Shown: positions 49,567 to 59,592, numbered from the stretch's first letter. The stretch: DNA of 64,000 nucleotides from Solimonas sp. SE-A11 (GCF_030345715.1 NZ_JAUASX010000001.1:434001-498000), one strand, 5' to 3'. Made by a program: numbers and translations. The notes: generated from the sequence alone by a model not told the origin.

Positions 49567-52500
49567 ATGGCAAAACCCTATATAGCCGTTTCACATTTTC
49601 ACGCGCCGCTGTTCACGACGCCGGGCCCTCAAGGCGACGACTATAGCCTCGATGCCGACACGACTTTCGTTGTCGTGCAGCCCTTCCTGCTGGGAAGCAA
49701 TCACCCTGATAGGATCGATCCACTTGACTATCTGATCGGATGGGACGCCGCTCGACTCAAGCAGGAAGGCTTTGGCTTGATTGACGCGCGAGTTGCGCAA
49801 CAGCTTCAACAAGGAGTTGAAGCTATTCCAGTGCCCTTCCCTAAGGGAACTGATCTTTCGCTCGAGTTCCAAGGCGTAACGCGCTCTGGAGGAGCAGCCG
49901 TTAGCTGGTCGGATAATCGTACTATTGGTGGCACAACGCCACGCGGCACTCCGGTAACTGCGTTTGATCAACTCGGAGGCGATGGTCCGGCGGGTTGGCC
50001 AGGCTTCGCCGTGCTTTCGCAGGCGGTACCGCTGATCGATCGGTTTGATGATTTGGATAGCGGCGCCGCTCAGGGGTTGCAGAAGCAGGCAGTCGAGAGC
50101 GCACTACTAACGCTTTTCTCACAGCTAGTCGAAGCCGGCGGCGCCGTTACGCCAGCGCAGCCCGCATCGGACGTCAGGCAAGCCCTGTGGACGCGGTTAG
50201 TTGCTCCGAATTATGTTGCACATCCGCTCAGTGAGACCGTGTGGTGGCATGAGTATCTTCATCAAGTCGATGGGGGCGAGACGCTGATTAGTTGGGCCTA
50301 TAGGCAGTTGATCATGGCAACCGCCGGCGGCCCGCTGGTGGGCAGCCCGACAGTATCGGTGCCGCGATTTGCCTGGGAGGCAGCTAGGCTCGATCGCCAA
50401 GCAGGCCTCTTTCTCGACACGGCCTCGCTGTCAGGGCGCTCCTATCTCGATGCAATGTGGGATAGCCTGACAGAAATTGGCAAGCGCGAACCTCAGAAGC
50501 TCACCGGGACCTTGCAGCGGCTGTTTGGCTTCGGAGAGCGACTGGCTTGGCCACGAGCCCGTGTCAGCATGTCGCCCGATCACTCTAAAAGATTCATAAC
50601 TCTGCGCCCGAGCTTGGCGGCAGATGCAAGCATTCCGTGGCTCGACCCGAGTTCTTGGCTGGTGACCAACATGGTCTCCTTGCTTGGTCAGGTGTTTCGC
50701 ATCGCGCCTTTCGATCCGCATGATCCGCCTACGGGGCTGACCGCTGCTAAGTTGACAATTGCGGGAAACGAACTGCCCGCGTCTGCTGACTTAACGGGGG
50801 CGCTTAACAAATACTTCACGGCAATTGCCCGCGATGCAGTCGGCGGGGGCAAGCCTCAGGTGACTGTTGCACTCGCTCATGAACTCGGCGATCAAAGCGA
50901 TCTGCCCAGCCATCCCGAGCGCCTAGTACTGTTCGCCGCGCGCGAGGCCAAGCCAGCGCCGCTTGCGACACATGCTCAGCCTGTTGGCCGTAGCCTGGTG
51001 TCGATTAGCGAGGCACTGCTTGACTTGGTCGATCCCGCGGCACGTTTTGGCAGTGGCGGACGGCAGTCGCTACCCACGGCTTCGCCTGCACGGCGCGGGC
51101 TACGTCGAAGCGAACTCGCCGAGCCGTTGCCTCAAGGCGCCGTCACTTGGCAACGACGGCTGGCCGAGATCACCCCAAAATCTCTGACCGGAACCGACGA
51201 AGCGAGCGGACCTTCAGCTTATGCATTGCGCTTTCCGGAAGCCTTGCATCCCGCAGAAGCCGAGATCGGTAATTGGCTTGCAGCTATCGCGGCTGGCGAT
51301 GCGCGTCAAACCTATTTATGGATTCCAACGGTTGATGAGGCGAAGACGCCGCAACCGACCGCAGTAGTTGCGCTCAGCGCTGCCAATCTATGTGTCGATA
51401 TTGATGGAAGCATCCTATTGCTAGATTCAGCCCCTGCTGCGGCAGGATCGATCGCCAAGCTGCTCGCAAAGCGCCCCAGTCTGCCGCAAGGTGCTAAGGA
51501 TCCGCGCGTTACCGTCGTCTTTGCCAGCCAAGGCAGCGCCGAGCCATTCGACTTGATCGAAGGTATCCCGGACGATTGGTCGCTTACTTTGGCTAATGCC
51601 CCTGCCTCGCGACTGGGGTTAAGCAGCGATAGGCTGGCCGTGGCGCTGGCGGCGCATTGGACCCCTGCCTATGATCCCGACAGCGGGCCATCAGGCGGGG
51701 TAGCGACCCCGCTTGCGGATCAAGTCGCCAACACCAATAAACTGCGCTTGCGCTTGGACGGACCGGACAATTCGAGTCGCAAGCTGACGCCGCTTGACGC
51801 GTTACTACCCCTGCCGCCCTATGATCCCGGACAAACTTTCGCCGATGCCAGGGAGCGGATCACCGACCGACCTTGGCACCGTCGCGGAACGGTGACACCG
51901 TCCGGCCCCCAAGCTTTCTATTGGCTCGGCGAATATCTCGATCAATCAGGCGGCAGCGATTCCGAACGCGAAAATTTCCGCTACGGAACTTGGGTCGGTG
52001 CGGGCCGACCGGTAAGCCTGAGCGGTTACTTCGAGCATCAGTTTGGCCACCGCGTGGCGATGCCAGCGGTCCCGCTTGATATGCGTCGAGCAGTTGACAT
52101 CGTCAATCCCGCTCAAGTCCATTTTGGCGCATTAGCCTCTATTGGAGGCCCCGGGGAAAGGATCGCCTTAGTATCTGCGCGCGAGGTCCGCCAAGGCGCC
52201 GATACTAAGCTGCGTATTGGTTTTCGCATCGATGCGGCAAAACACGCGCTCGAACGCTATAACGCCAAACGACCAAACGAAGACTTTGCCGCCGACGTTC
52301 GTGCGCTCTATCGCGCTGTCGCCGAGCTTCGCGACGCAGTTATCGCGCGGCAAGCATATATCGAAATCGAACAATGGGCGTTCAACAATAGCTATGCGAT
52401 CGGCGCCGGAAAGGGGGCTACATTGGCGCAGGGGTTGATTTGCATTGATACGCAGACAGCCTTGATAGACGTGCCCGCCCCAGGTACGCCGCTGGCGCGA

Positions 52501-55470
52501 CTTTTTTCCGTTCTCGACCGTGACTTTGATGCGTTTCGCGACAAGCTCACTGAAGTCCTCGGCGCCGCAACCGGTGAGTGGTGGGCACAGTTGGCCGACC
52601 TACAAATCACCGAAGCCGCAAAGCGTGCCTCGGTACTCAGAACCGGTCTATTCCTGGTTCGGCCAGACGCAGTAAAAGCAACGTCTCATTGGGCAAAAGG
52701 AGCGATGATCGCGGTCGCCGAGGGCGGCGCAGCAGCTGGCAAGCAGGTTGCGGACGCCGCCCAAGCTGAGCTTGAACGTTATCTTAGCCAATCGAGGCTT
52801 ACCGCAGATCTTAATTGGGTTTTTGTCCCTGAAGGTGAAACAAATACTCCGGTGCTGGGTACCGGCGCCGACACATTGCTGGTCCCTGACGCACCGACTG
52901 ACGCCGTCGAGCGAGTGGTCGACCTGTTCTACATGCCGCATGCCTTTATCCTGCCTGCTGCGCATCCTGCTCTCGGCGATCGCCAATCGAGCTTTGAGTT
53001 CACAGGTTTTCTGCTTACGCTAATTGAGGACATACTTGCTGGCAATACGATCGATGACCGAATCCAGTTGCCCGTACTTGGTGCTCAGGCGGCCATAGAG
53101 CTGCGCCAAAATTTGCGTAATATGCTTGAAAAGCGAGGAGGCATTGCAGACCAGTTGATGGCGATGTTTCGGCGAGTCGACATACCCGCAGCCAAGCCGC
53201 GAACTGCCGCCGATCGCCGGCAGGCGCTGCACTGGCACGCAGGGGATTTGCTCGACAAACTCGAGACCTTGACCGACAACGGCGTGCCCTCGCTGGAGCG
53301 GCCGCGTACGGCTATTCGGGCGATGATAGTCAACAAGCCCGGGCTATATGTCTCCGCTAGGGCAATAGCGATTGTGCTGTTCAATCGCCACGTAATGCGC
53401 GTAGGTAGCGATCCGGCCGCATTGGTTAACCAGGACTGTTTCAGTCCAGAGTTACTTGCGCTAGACCTAACCAAAAAATTGGTCGGCGATGACGGTACGG
53501 AAAATAGTGACACGACACGGTTTGACCTGAGTGCACTGCGCGGCAGCGCCGCTGACGGCATCATCTATCCCTATCTCATTGACGTGTTACCCGATGGAGT
53601 CTATGACGACACTGTCGTGATTGCTCAGAATCGATACCGCGGAATTGACCCAGACCAAGATGATTTATGGGGGATGCCGCGAAACATCGATCAGATTCAG
53701 ATTGCCGCAATCGACACTGGCTCGGGGGTAGAAGCGCGTCGCGGTGAAGGCGCGATTGACCCACCGCTGCCAAGCGAGCCGGCCGGAATTCTGGCAAATA
53801 TGGTGCATGTATTTCCGAGTTGGCGAGTATCCGAGCGCGACGCACAGGGAATCAGCCGCAAACATGCTTACTATCTGTTGCCTGAGCGCCGCATGCCTCC
53901 ATTGGCCAGAGCCATGTCGATCAAGCGAATCGACGGCGGCGAAGCTAGTCAAACGCCGATCACCCTCGATTTGCCGGAGCCGCAATCGGACGCACCGTTG
54001 CCGCGAATTAAACTGCGCGAGCGCTGGGCAGCGGCCTATGAAGCCGCGATCACAGGCCTGGGCGCAGTTCAAACCGCCACTGAAGGGGATGCGCGTCCGC
54101 GCATCTACCATCGCATTCGACCTGCGCAGCATCCGCACGATCCTGCGACGAAGGCGCTGCCGTCTGCCAAGGTCGCAGGTGGCGAGGCTGCGGGCTGGCA
54201 TTTGCTGACAACAGTGCTCGCCAACTTCTATTTTGCAATCGATTTGCAGAAATCAGACGCAAAGCTGGTGGAGCAAATCGACGACGACCTCTATGAGATC
54301 GAAGTCGAGATGTGGCCTAAGAGTCCGCCTTCAGAGGCACCCCAAAAGACCAGGGAAGTAGAAGCTTTGAAGGACAAACTGCTGCTCGCGTTTCGCCGAG
54401 CACGAAAGGTCCACAGTGGCGATACGAGCGGAGCGATCCCGTCATTCGCCGACGAACAAGAGTTGACCCGCGGCTTGACTAACTGGCTCATAGAACCGCC
54501 AAACTCTGATCCGCATTGTGGCGTGCGGCTCCTCACCCCACCTAGTGCTAAGGTGTTTAGTGAGGGATCGCCGACCTTGGTTAAGCGGTTCCGAATCGGG
54601 CGTTCAGCGCAGGCTGGAGGCTGGCAGATCAGATCAGTCGATTCCGAGTTTGCATCTGCTGATGCCGAAGTAGCAGGGGCACTCGGCTCGGTAGTTGGAT
54701 TTGAGATTTTAGCCCAGACCCCCATGGGCGCCGGCGAAGGGCCTGCCTACGATGCTATCGTCACGGACAGTGAGCGCTCTGCTCTAGTACGTCTGAGCGT
54801 GCTCGATCATCCGTTTCATGTTACACGTGCCCGCATGCGCATCCTTCGAAACTGGATTGACATCGATGGCGACGACAAGCCCGACATCAATCCGGATTTC
54901 GTACTAGCGAGCGGCTACAGCGAATGGGCGTGCGAGGGTCGTTTGCCCCAGCGCGTCGACTCAGCGCTATTTAAGGCCGCCAAGATCCCTGACCAGGGGC
55001 GCGAAGTGCGAGTTGTAGAGAGCGGGGTGCCCCCGGAAATCCGAATGCGCGAATGGATCGAGAAAATCGATGGCGGCGGTGAGTTTGATGCTGGTGGCGC
55101 CCTTCCCGCGATGCTCAATGTAAAACTGTTCGTTGATGTTGATGCGGGCGGTGTCGAACAAACACTGTGGGAAGCTGATTGGATGCGGCATGATGGCTTT
55201 ACTGTGTCGGCGGTTGTCCACCGCACGCTTGAGGATTTGAGCGTGCGCTATGGGAAGGGTGGAGCAGTATTCTCAATCCCGACTCGCGACACTACGACAG
55301 TCCGACAGGTGCGCAACGCTGTGCCAGCGCCGCAGATCGAACAATTGCTTGATGGTTTGCTGCCTGCCGACATTTTGACGCTTGAGCCCTGGACGCGTTT
55401 GACATGGCGCGACAGCGAAGGTCATGCAGTTCTCGATATCGATGTTCCGATTATCTTCAAAAGCCGATAA
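49567..55470 (+). CDS. Giant protein 2 (1967 residues), unknown family
   Basis: It starts seven bases after the stop of giant protein 1. The N-terminus (MAKPYIAVSHFHAPLFTTPG) has no signal peptide. Strand-rich and helical parts alternate, with a coiled-coil-like stretch around residues 1000-1090. Near residue 1770, DIDGDDKPDINPDF looks like a calcium-binding DxDxDxxxD loop. Aromatic motifs recur (for example WIDIDGD; DLFYMPHAF). The two giant proteins are adjacent and co-transcribed, so they probably act as partners in one large assembly. No family is recognised and no function is claimed. Confidence 0.6.
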   Translation: MAKPYIAVSHFHAPLFTTPGPQGDDYSLDADTTFVVVQPFLLGSNHPDRIDPLDYLIGWDAARLKQEGFGLIDARVAQQLQQGVEAIPVPFPKGTDLSLEFQGVTRSGGAAVSWSDNRTIGGTTPRGTPVTAFDQLGGDGPAGWPGFAVLSQAVPLIDRFDDLDSGAAQGLQKQAVESALLTLFSQLVEAGGAVTPAQPASDVRQALWTRLVAPNYVAHPLSETVWWHEYLHQVDGGETLISWAYRQLIMATAGGPLVGSPTVSVPRFAWEAARLDRQAGLFLDTASLSGRSYLDAMWDSLTEIGKREPQKLTGTLQRLFGFGERLAWPRARVSMSPDHSKRFITLRPSLAADASIPWLDPSSWLVTNMVSLLGQVFRIAPFDPHDPPTGLTAAKLTIAGNELPASADLTGALNKYFTAIARDAVGGGKPQVTVALAHELGDQSDLPSHPERLVLFAAREAKPAPLATHAQPVGRSLVSISEALLDLVDPAARFGSGGRQSLPTASPARRGLRRSELAEPLPQGAVTWQRRLAEITPKSLTGTDEASGPSAYALRFPEALHPAEAEIGNWLAAIAAGDARQTYLWIPTVDEAKTPQPTAVVALSAANLCVDIDGSILLLDSAPAAAGSIAKLLAKRPSLPQGAKDPRVTVVFASQGSAEPFDLIEGIPDDWSLTLANAPASRLGLSSDRLAVALAAHWTPAYDPDSGPSGGVATPLADQVANTNKLRLRLDGPDNSSRKLTPLDALLPLPPYDPGQTFADARERITDRPWHRRGTVTPSGPQAFYWLGEYLDQSGGSDSERENFRYGTWVGAGRPVSLSGYFEHQFGHRVAMPAVPLDMRRAVDIVNPAQVHFGALASIGGPGERIALVSAREVRQGADTKLRIGFRIDAAKHALERYNAKRPNEDFAADVRALYRAVAELRDAVIARQAYIEIEQWAFNNSYAIGAGKGATLAQGLICIDTQTALIDVPAPGTPLARLFSVLDRDFDAFRDKLTEVLGAATGEWWAQLADLQITEAAKRASVLRTGLFLVRPDAVKATSHWAKGAMIAVAEGGAAAGKQVADAAQAELERYLSQSRLTADLNWVFVPEGETNTPVLGTGADTLLVPDAPTDAVERVVDLFYMPHAFILPAAHPALGDRQSSFEFTGFLLTLIEDILAGNTIDDRIQLPVLGAQAAIELRQNLRNMLEKRGGIADQLMAMFRRVDIPAAKPRTAADRRQALHWHAGDLLDKLETLTDNGVPSLERPRTAIRAMIVNKPGLYVSARAIAIVLFNRHVMRVGSDPAALVNQDCFSPELLALDLTKKLVGDDGTENSDTTRFDLSALRGSAADGIIYPYLIDVLPDGVYDDTVVIAQNRYRGIDPDQDDLWGMPRNIDQIQIAAIDTGSGVEARRGEGAIDPPLPSEPAGILANMVHVFPSWRVSERDAQGISRKHAYYLLPERRMPPLARAMSIKRIDGGEASQTPITLDLPEPQSDAPLPRIKLRERWAAAYEAAITGLGAVQTATEGDARPRIYHRIRPAQHPHDPATKALPSAKVAGGEAAGWHLLTTVLANFYFAIDLQKSDAKLVEQIDDDLYEIEVEMWPKSPPSEAPQKTREVEALKDKLLLAFRRARKVHSGDTSGAIPSFADEQELTRGLTNWLIEPPNSDPHCGVRLLTPPSAKVFSEGSPTLVKRFRIGRSAQAGGWQIRSVDSEFASADAEVAGALGSVVGFEILAQTPMGAGEGPAYDAIVTDSERSALVRLSVLDHPFHVTRARMRILRNWIDIDGDDKPDINPDFVLASGYSEWACEGRLPQRVDSALFKAAKIPDQGREVRVVESGVPPEIRMREWIEKIDGGGEFDAGGALPAMLNVKLFVDVDAGGVEQTLWEADWMRHDGFTVSAVVHRTLEDLSVRYGKGGAVFSIPTRDTTTVRQVRNAVPAPQIEQLLDGLLPADILTLEPWTRLTWRDSEGHAVLDIDVPIIFKSR

Positions 55471-55657
55471 AAAGCCTCGGTCCCACCGTGCTCGATTGAC
55501 AGGCGTGGCTGAAAATCTGCCGCCTTCGAACTGCTGTGCTGCCAAAACGTCCATTTTCGGGAGATTCGAGGGGCCGGGAGCGGGCGTGGCGAAGTTCAGG
55601 ATAATGGTACTTATGGTAAGTGCGTCGGCGCAGCGCCGAGCTGTGAAGCGACGCAGC

Positions 55658-56173
55658 CTAGTGGTATTGAAACCCGTCCGGCATCGTGCGCTTGTGGGCA
55701 TCGAGAAGCATGGCATCGTGTGCCGCTTGGCGCCTGGCGTCGGAGAACCCGAGTCTGGTCATCTCGACCAGCAAGTACGCCAGAACTTCCCCCTGTGTGA
55801 ATGACCGCAGCGTTGCCGGCTCTACCGTCATGCCTAGCCAATCGGCGTTCGAGTAGCGGCAGAGGGTGAACGTAACCTCCCGATCACCGGCGGGGCTCCC
55901 GGCATACTCTTCGAAGAGCTCGGGCCAGCCGGCCACATCTCGTTGCAATGTCCCATCCCGGCCAAGGACCTGCACGATGGCCAGATTATCTGGCGGAAGA
56001 AGCTCCTCCTCGATGGAGACCCGCATGGCCTGCGGTGACGGGACCATACTTCCAAGCTCTTCAAACAGCCTGCGGTAAGCCGAAACCTGCTGAGTTCGCC
56101 CTGGGAAAAGGCGCCTCAATGCACCTTCGACGTCCGGCCATGCCGTAATCCTGACCAAGTCCGCCAGATTCAT
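55658..56173 (-). CDS. DUF6557-like protein
   Basis: The ATG at 56173 gives 171 residues. The opening (DVEGALRRLFPGRTQQVSAYRRLFEELGSMVPSPQAMRVSIE) resembles the DUF6557 pattern of a short helical N-terminus followed by a strand pair, although that match is from memory. The rest includes WLGMTVEPATLRSFTQGEVLAYLLVEMTRLGFSDARRQ. It is a small cytoplasmic protein of unknown function, convergent with the giant-protein operon and ending about 185 bases beyond it. Confidence 0.5.
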   Translation of the reverse strand: MNLADLVRITAWPDVEGALRRLFPGRTQQVSAYRRLFEELGSMVPSPQAMRVSIEEELLPPDNLAIVQVLGRDGTLQRDVAGWPELFEEYAGSPAGDREVTFTLCRYSNADWLGMTVEPATLRSFTQGEVLAYLLVEMTRLGFSDARRQAAHDAMLLDAHKRTMPDGFQYH

Positions 56174-56184
56174 GGCTGCTAATG

Positions 56185-57234
56185 TCAGACGCGCCAGTCG
56201 CAGGTAGCCCAGTACCGGCCTTCGTCCCAAATCTGTCCGGGATTGATGGGAGCGATCCGAATGGTCCTGTGTGGCTTGAACAGGTACAGCGGGTCCAGGA
56301 CCGGCAGCTCAAGGTGCTTTCCATGCTCGCCGAGGCGCAGCTCATAGTTAAGACTGGAGCTATCCACCTTGAAGGGCCCCAGCGGATTCCCGTGGCCGTA
56401 CACCGCATCCCTTTCGGCGACGGCCTGCCCCTTAACCAGGATTTTGATCCTGCTGCCCGACACCTGCTCGACATAGCCCAGGCGGTTATCCCTGGAGCAG
56501 ACCGTCATCCCGGTCGATTTGGACCCGCTGCTAAGGGCGGAGAAGCGCTCCTCGGCCGCCAGATTCGCCTGGCGGACCTGGGCTGAGAAGGCCTGTTGCT
56601 GCTGGGCCTGCGCCTCGCGCGAACGCTGTGCAGCCTCCTGAGCCTGCTGCCGCTCGGACGCCATGCGGCTCTGATAGCTGGCCCTGTAGTTGACCTCGTC
56701 ATTGATCAGCGCCTGACGTTTTTGTATCGGCAGGGCCGACTCAATGGCTTGCTGGAAGCGAGGCGTATCAATCGACAGCAGCGCCTTCTTCTCGGTGCCG
56801 GCCTTGAGGGCAGAGAGTATCCCTGAAGCCACCGACATCCCGGCACTGGAGGAATAGAGGTCCAGGTAGGGATAGTTGTCACAGCTCCCCGACTTCTTCT
56901 GATCGTTCAGGTTGTATTGGTAGCAGACGAAATCGGGGTAAGCCGGCTCCAGGGTCTCGACGTTGAAGTAAAGACGCCCTGGCTTGTCGAAGCCGTATTC
57001 GCATTCGGAATATCTGGACTCCCTCGAGGGGCGGAGGCTGCCGCCTTTTCGGCATATCTGGCTGACTATGTATTGGCCGCGCTCCTTCGAAAGCCGGGCG
57101 TAAAGGTCGCCCATGGCTGTCGCCGGAGCGGGGGAAGGGGGCGGAGTTGATGCGCAACCCGAGAACATCGCGACGCCCAGACCGACTGTGAACACCGACA
57201 GAGCCCTTCGCACTGAATCCCCCTGAGGAACCAT
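56185..57234 (-). CDS. Lipoprotein with helical middle, unknown function
   Basis: A 349-residue lipoprotein with signal ALSVFTVGLGVAMFSGC (lipobox FSGC). Translation could begin at the GTG at 57213, which has a GGGGGA ribosome site, rather than the ATG at 57234. The mature protein has a Cys-containing N-terminal part, a Gln/Ala-rich coiled-coil (QQAQEAAQRSREAQAQQQQAF), and a beta-rich C-terminal domain ending PLYLFKPHRTIRIAPINPGQIWDEGRYW. Likely a periplasmic envelope component. It is divergent from the XRE gene at 57320. Confidence 0.6.
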   Translation of the reverse strand: MVPQGDSVRRALSVFTVGLGVAMFSGCASTPPPSPAPATAMGDLYARLSKERGQYIVSQICRKGGSLRPSRESRYSECEYGFDKPGRLYFNVETLEPAYPDFVCYQYNLNDQKKSGSCDNYPYLDLYSSSAGMSVASGILSALKAGTEKKALLSIDTPRFQQAIESALPIQKRQALINDEVNYRASYQSRMASERQQAQEAAQRSREAQAQQQQAFSAQVRQANLAAEERFSALSSGSKSTGMTVCSRDNRLGYVEQVSGSRIKILVKGQAVAERDAVYGHGNPLGPFKVDSSSLNYELRLGEHGKHLELPVLDPLYLFKPHRTIRIAPINPGQIWDEGRYWATCDWRV

Positions 57235-57319
57235 AGATTTAGTTGAAAAATCAGTAAAACTTATTAATTATAATCAAAACGAATGGCGCATCAATGGCCT
57301 GCCGCACCACCCTTGCGGC
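57235..57319 (+). promoter_or_regulatory. AT-rich promoter region between divergent genes
   Basis: A TATAAT is visible at 57269-57274 with TTGAAA at 57243-57248 (20-base gap, longer than optimal). It precedes the XRE regulator start at 57320 and may drive the regulator and the Dpd genes beyond. Confidence 0.4.
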
Positions 57320-57568
57320 ATGGTCAACAAGCGCAAGTCACTACCGCTGAAGAAGATTTTCGGGACGAACGTTCGATTGGAGCGCGTGCGGCAAGGCATC
57401 ACTCAAGAAGAACTGGCCCATCGGTTAGGCCAGGAGCAGGGTTACGTTAGTCAGATCGAGTCGGCCAAGATTGTCGCGTCCTTGGATGTGGTGGACCGGG
57501 TTGCCGAAGCTCTTGGGGTTACCTACACCGCGCTGCTGGATGAAACCCTGGGGCGTCGAGAGGGATGA
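57320..57568 (+). CDS. XRE-family (HTH) regulator
   Basis: An 82-residue protein made of a single helix-turn-helix of the Cro/C1 type: FGTNVRLERVRQGITQEELAHRLGQEQGYVSQIESAKIVASLDVVDRVAEALGV. It is short, with no sensor domain, so it may act as a simple dimeric repressor of its own promoter and the following HEPN-like gene (starting 12 bases after its stop). It is the first plus-strand gene before the Dpd operon. Confidence 0.88.
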   Translation: MVNKRKSLPLKKIFGTNVRLERVRQGITQEELAHRLGQEQGYVSQIESAKIVASLDVVDRVAEALGVTYTALLDETLGRREG

Positions 57569-57580
57569 TCTTGGGGGCCT

Positions 57581-58381
57581 ATGCTTCCCGCTCGATCTGA
57601 TCTGCAGCCAGCGGTTGAGCAGCGCATCGGCCGGAATCTTCTCCGGTACCAGCTCGTCGAACTGCGCCTGAAGGCGCTTCTGCCCTTTCGGCGGGTGGAA
57701 CTCAGCTACGACGGAATCGCAGAAATCCGGACCCGCACCGAGAAGCTCCAGGTGCAGACCCTGGGTCAGCTCATCAAGGCCTACTTGGATGTCGATGATC
57801 CGGCGATGTCGGCCGAACGTGCTCAGCGCATCGATGAATTTGTCGTGGCACGTAACTGGTTAACGCACCACCTTCTGGCTTCCCATGGAGCGCTGACGAG
57901 CGACGAGGATTGCAGGGCGTGTATTGAGCGGTTGGACCGCGACTACGATGCTGCGGCCGTTGTGGCCGGCGAAGTGTTGGTGACGACCCGAATTACCATC
58001 AAGCTATTCCGTGCTTTCGTTGAGGCTTGGGCCAAGGCGGGGGCTGATCTCTCGGAGGGTGATCAGTTGATGCGCTCTCTAGAGGAGCATTTGCGAGATG
58101 AAGTGCCGATCCACATCACTGTGATTGCACCGGCTGACTCTGTCGAGAACATCCTTGCACTTACGATGCGTAAGCTTCATCGGGAGCAGAAGAATGCCGA
58201 CGGTTGGACACACTTCTCCAGTGTGGGACGACGCGCCAGGCAGGAATCACCGGACCTTCCGAAGCGCGGCCTGCTCGAAATTGCGCGGCGGATTGAGGGC
58301 TTCGAGTTCGCCCAGCGTCCGGAAGGGATAGGCAACGCGCCCTGGATGTTTCGCGAGGCTCATCGCTGCCAGGCGCCCTAG
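57581..58381 (+). CDS. HEPN-like protein with possible OST-HTH/LOTUS C-terminus
   Basis: A 266-residue protein. The N-terminal helical half carries R91-N92-W-L-T-H96, the RNxxxH signature of HEPN RNases, preceded by a matching helix (RNLLRYQLVELRLKALLPF). The C-terminal part from about residue 200 (DGWTHFSSVGRRARQESPDLPKRGLLEIARRIEGFEF) has the shape of an OST-HTH/LOTUS RNA-binding domain. It follows the XRE gene within one operon, as in regulator-effector pairs. Both domain calls are by motif only. Its stop lies about 265 bases before the Dpd genes. Confidence 0.6.
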   Translation: MLPARSDLQPAVEQRIGRNLLRYQLVELRLKALLPFRRVELSYDGIAEIRTRTEKLQVQTLGQLIKAYLDVDDPAMSAERAQRIDEFVVARNWLTHHLLASHGALTSDEDCRACIERLDRDYDAAAVVAGEVLVTTRITIKLFRAFVEAWAKAGADLSEGDQLMRSLEEHLRDEVPIHITVIAPADSVENILALTMRKLHREQKNADGWTHFSSVGRRARQESPDLPKRGLLEIARRIEGFEFAQRPEGIGNAPWMFREAHRCQAP

Positions 58382-58647
58382 CCGGTCCTTCCAAGCGGAA
58401 ATCTCCGCGAACCCGAGGGTTGATTTTATGGGGGCGACCTCGCTGACGAGACTCCTCACGCGATCGCCCGCTGAATGAGTTGATGCCTCAAAAAATATTT
58501 AGTTAAAGTATATAAAACAATAACTTAACAATAAAATATCCATAACTGCAGGTATCGACCGCCAGATACTCGTGCAGTTATTTTGGATACCCATTGAGCA
58601 ACATTATGCAGTAAAATTCCACGGTACATGGGTCGGTGCAGTTTCCT
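58382..58647. other. Intergenic region, AT-rich, likely Dpd operon promoter
   Basis: Bases 58490-58560 are strongly AT-rich (AAAAAATATTTAGTTAAAGTATATAAAACAATAACTTAACAATAAAATATCC). They lie between the HEPN-like gene and the first Dpd gene, a natural place for the operon promoter. No gene is seen here. Confidence 0.45.
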
Positions 58648-59592
58648 ATGACCAGCAACTACTTAGTGGTTACCAACTGCACGGCGCGCAAGCGCGTGGG
58701 GGTCGATTGCATTCCCTTTTCGCCGGCGAAAAACGCCACCGCGGAGGTGATGGCCCGAAAGTGGCGCCAAACGTTGTGCGACCAACCTGCTTCCCAAGCG
58801 GCTGAAGACCTCTATGTTGGCCGTTCGATTAAGGAAGCGCGGACCGTCGCCCAGCAACTCAACGCACCCCTGCATATCGTGTCTGCCGGACTTGGCCTGA
58901 TTGAGGGTACGCAGAAAGTCCCTGGATACGATCTATCTGCTGCTGATAAAGGCTCTCCCTTTGATGCGTGGCTCACCCAGTCGAGCGTAACGACGCATCA
59001 ATGGTGGAAGGCACTAACGGCCGGCTATGGCCTGGGATGGCTGCTGCAGAACGCTCCCAAAGCAATAGTTCTCGTGGCATTGCCAAACGACTATCTGGAC
59101 CTCATAGGCGCAGAGTTGTCTGGCCTGACCCCTGGCCAAGCAGGGCGACTGCGAATCTTCACTTCAGCAGCAGGGCGGCGAGCATCGGCAAGGTTCTCCA
59201 ACGTGCCGTTCATGCCATACGACGATCGACTTGAAGCGCAGCGAGGCTGGTCCGGTACTCGAGCGGACTTCCCCCAGCGCGCCCTGCGACATTTTGTGGA
59301 GAGACTCGGCGCACATGCGCGCCCTGTTCCCGACGCGGTAAGGGCGGTCGCGGCATCCATGGCCAGTCACAAAGCGCCCGAAGTGCCGAAAAGAGAGCGT
59401 CTGACAGACGAGGAGATCTGCGCCTTAATTCGAGCCGGCTGGAATGAGTGCGATGGCAATAGTGCCCGGCTGCTGCGATACCTGCGCGACGATCGGGGGG
59501 CTGCGTGCGAGCAAGGGCGATTCGCGGAACTACGAAAAAAAGTCCTGGCGGAGTGGCCGACGGCCACAGTGAAGCCAAGGAAGGCGAAGTGA
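58648..59592 (+). CDS. DUF6884/YaaA-like protein, candidate DpdC-type component
   Basis: A 314-residue protein. The ATG at 58648 is preferred over a GTG at 58636. The first 120 residues (LVVTNCTARKR, DLYVGRSIKEARTVAQQLNAPLHIVSAGLGLI) are of the kind found in DUF6884/YaaA-type proteins, which bind nucleic acid or nucleotides. A C-terminal helical region (RLTDEEICALIRAGWNECDGNSARLLRYLRDD) looks like a helix-turn-helix. Dpd clusters contain a protein of this general sort, thought to process the deazaguanine base in DNA, but the link here is by position and weak sequence resemblance. It overlaps the next gene by four bases (GTGA). Confidence 0.55.
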   Translation: MTSNYLVVTNCTARKRVGVDCIPFSPAKNATAEVMARKWRQTLCDQPASQAAEDLYVGRSIKEARTVAQQLNAPLHIVSAGLGLIEGTQKVPGYDLSAADKGSPFDAWLTQSSVTTHQWWKALTAGYGLGWLLQNAPKAIVLVALPNDYLDLIGAELSGLTPGQAGRLRIFTSAAGRRASARFSNVPFMPYDDRLEAQRGWSGTRADFPQRALRHFVERLGAHARPVPDAVRAVAASMASHKAPEVPKRERLTDEEICALIRAGWNECDGNSARLLRYLRDDRGAACEQGRFAELRKKVLAEWPTATVKPRKAK

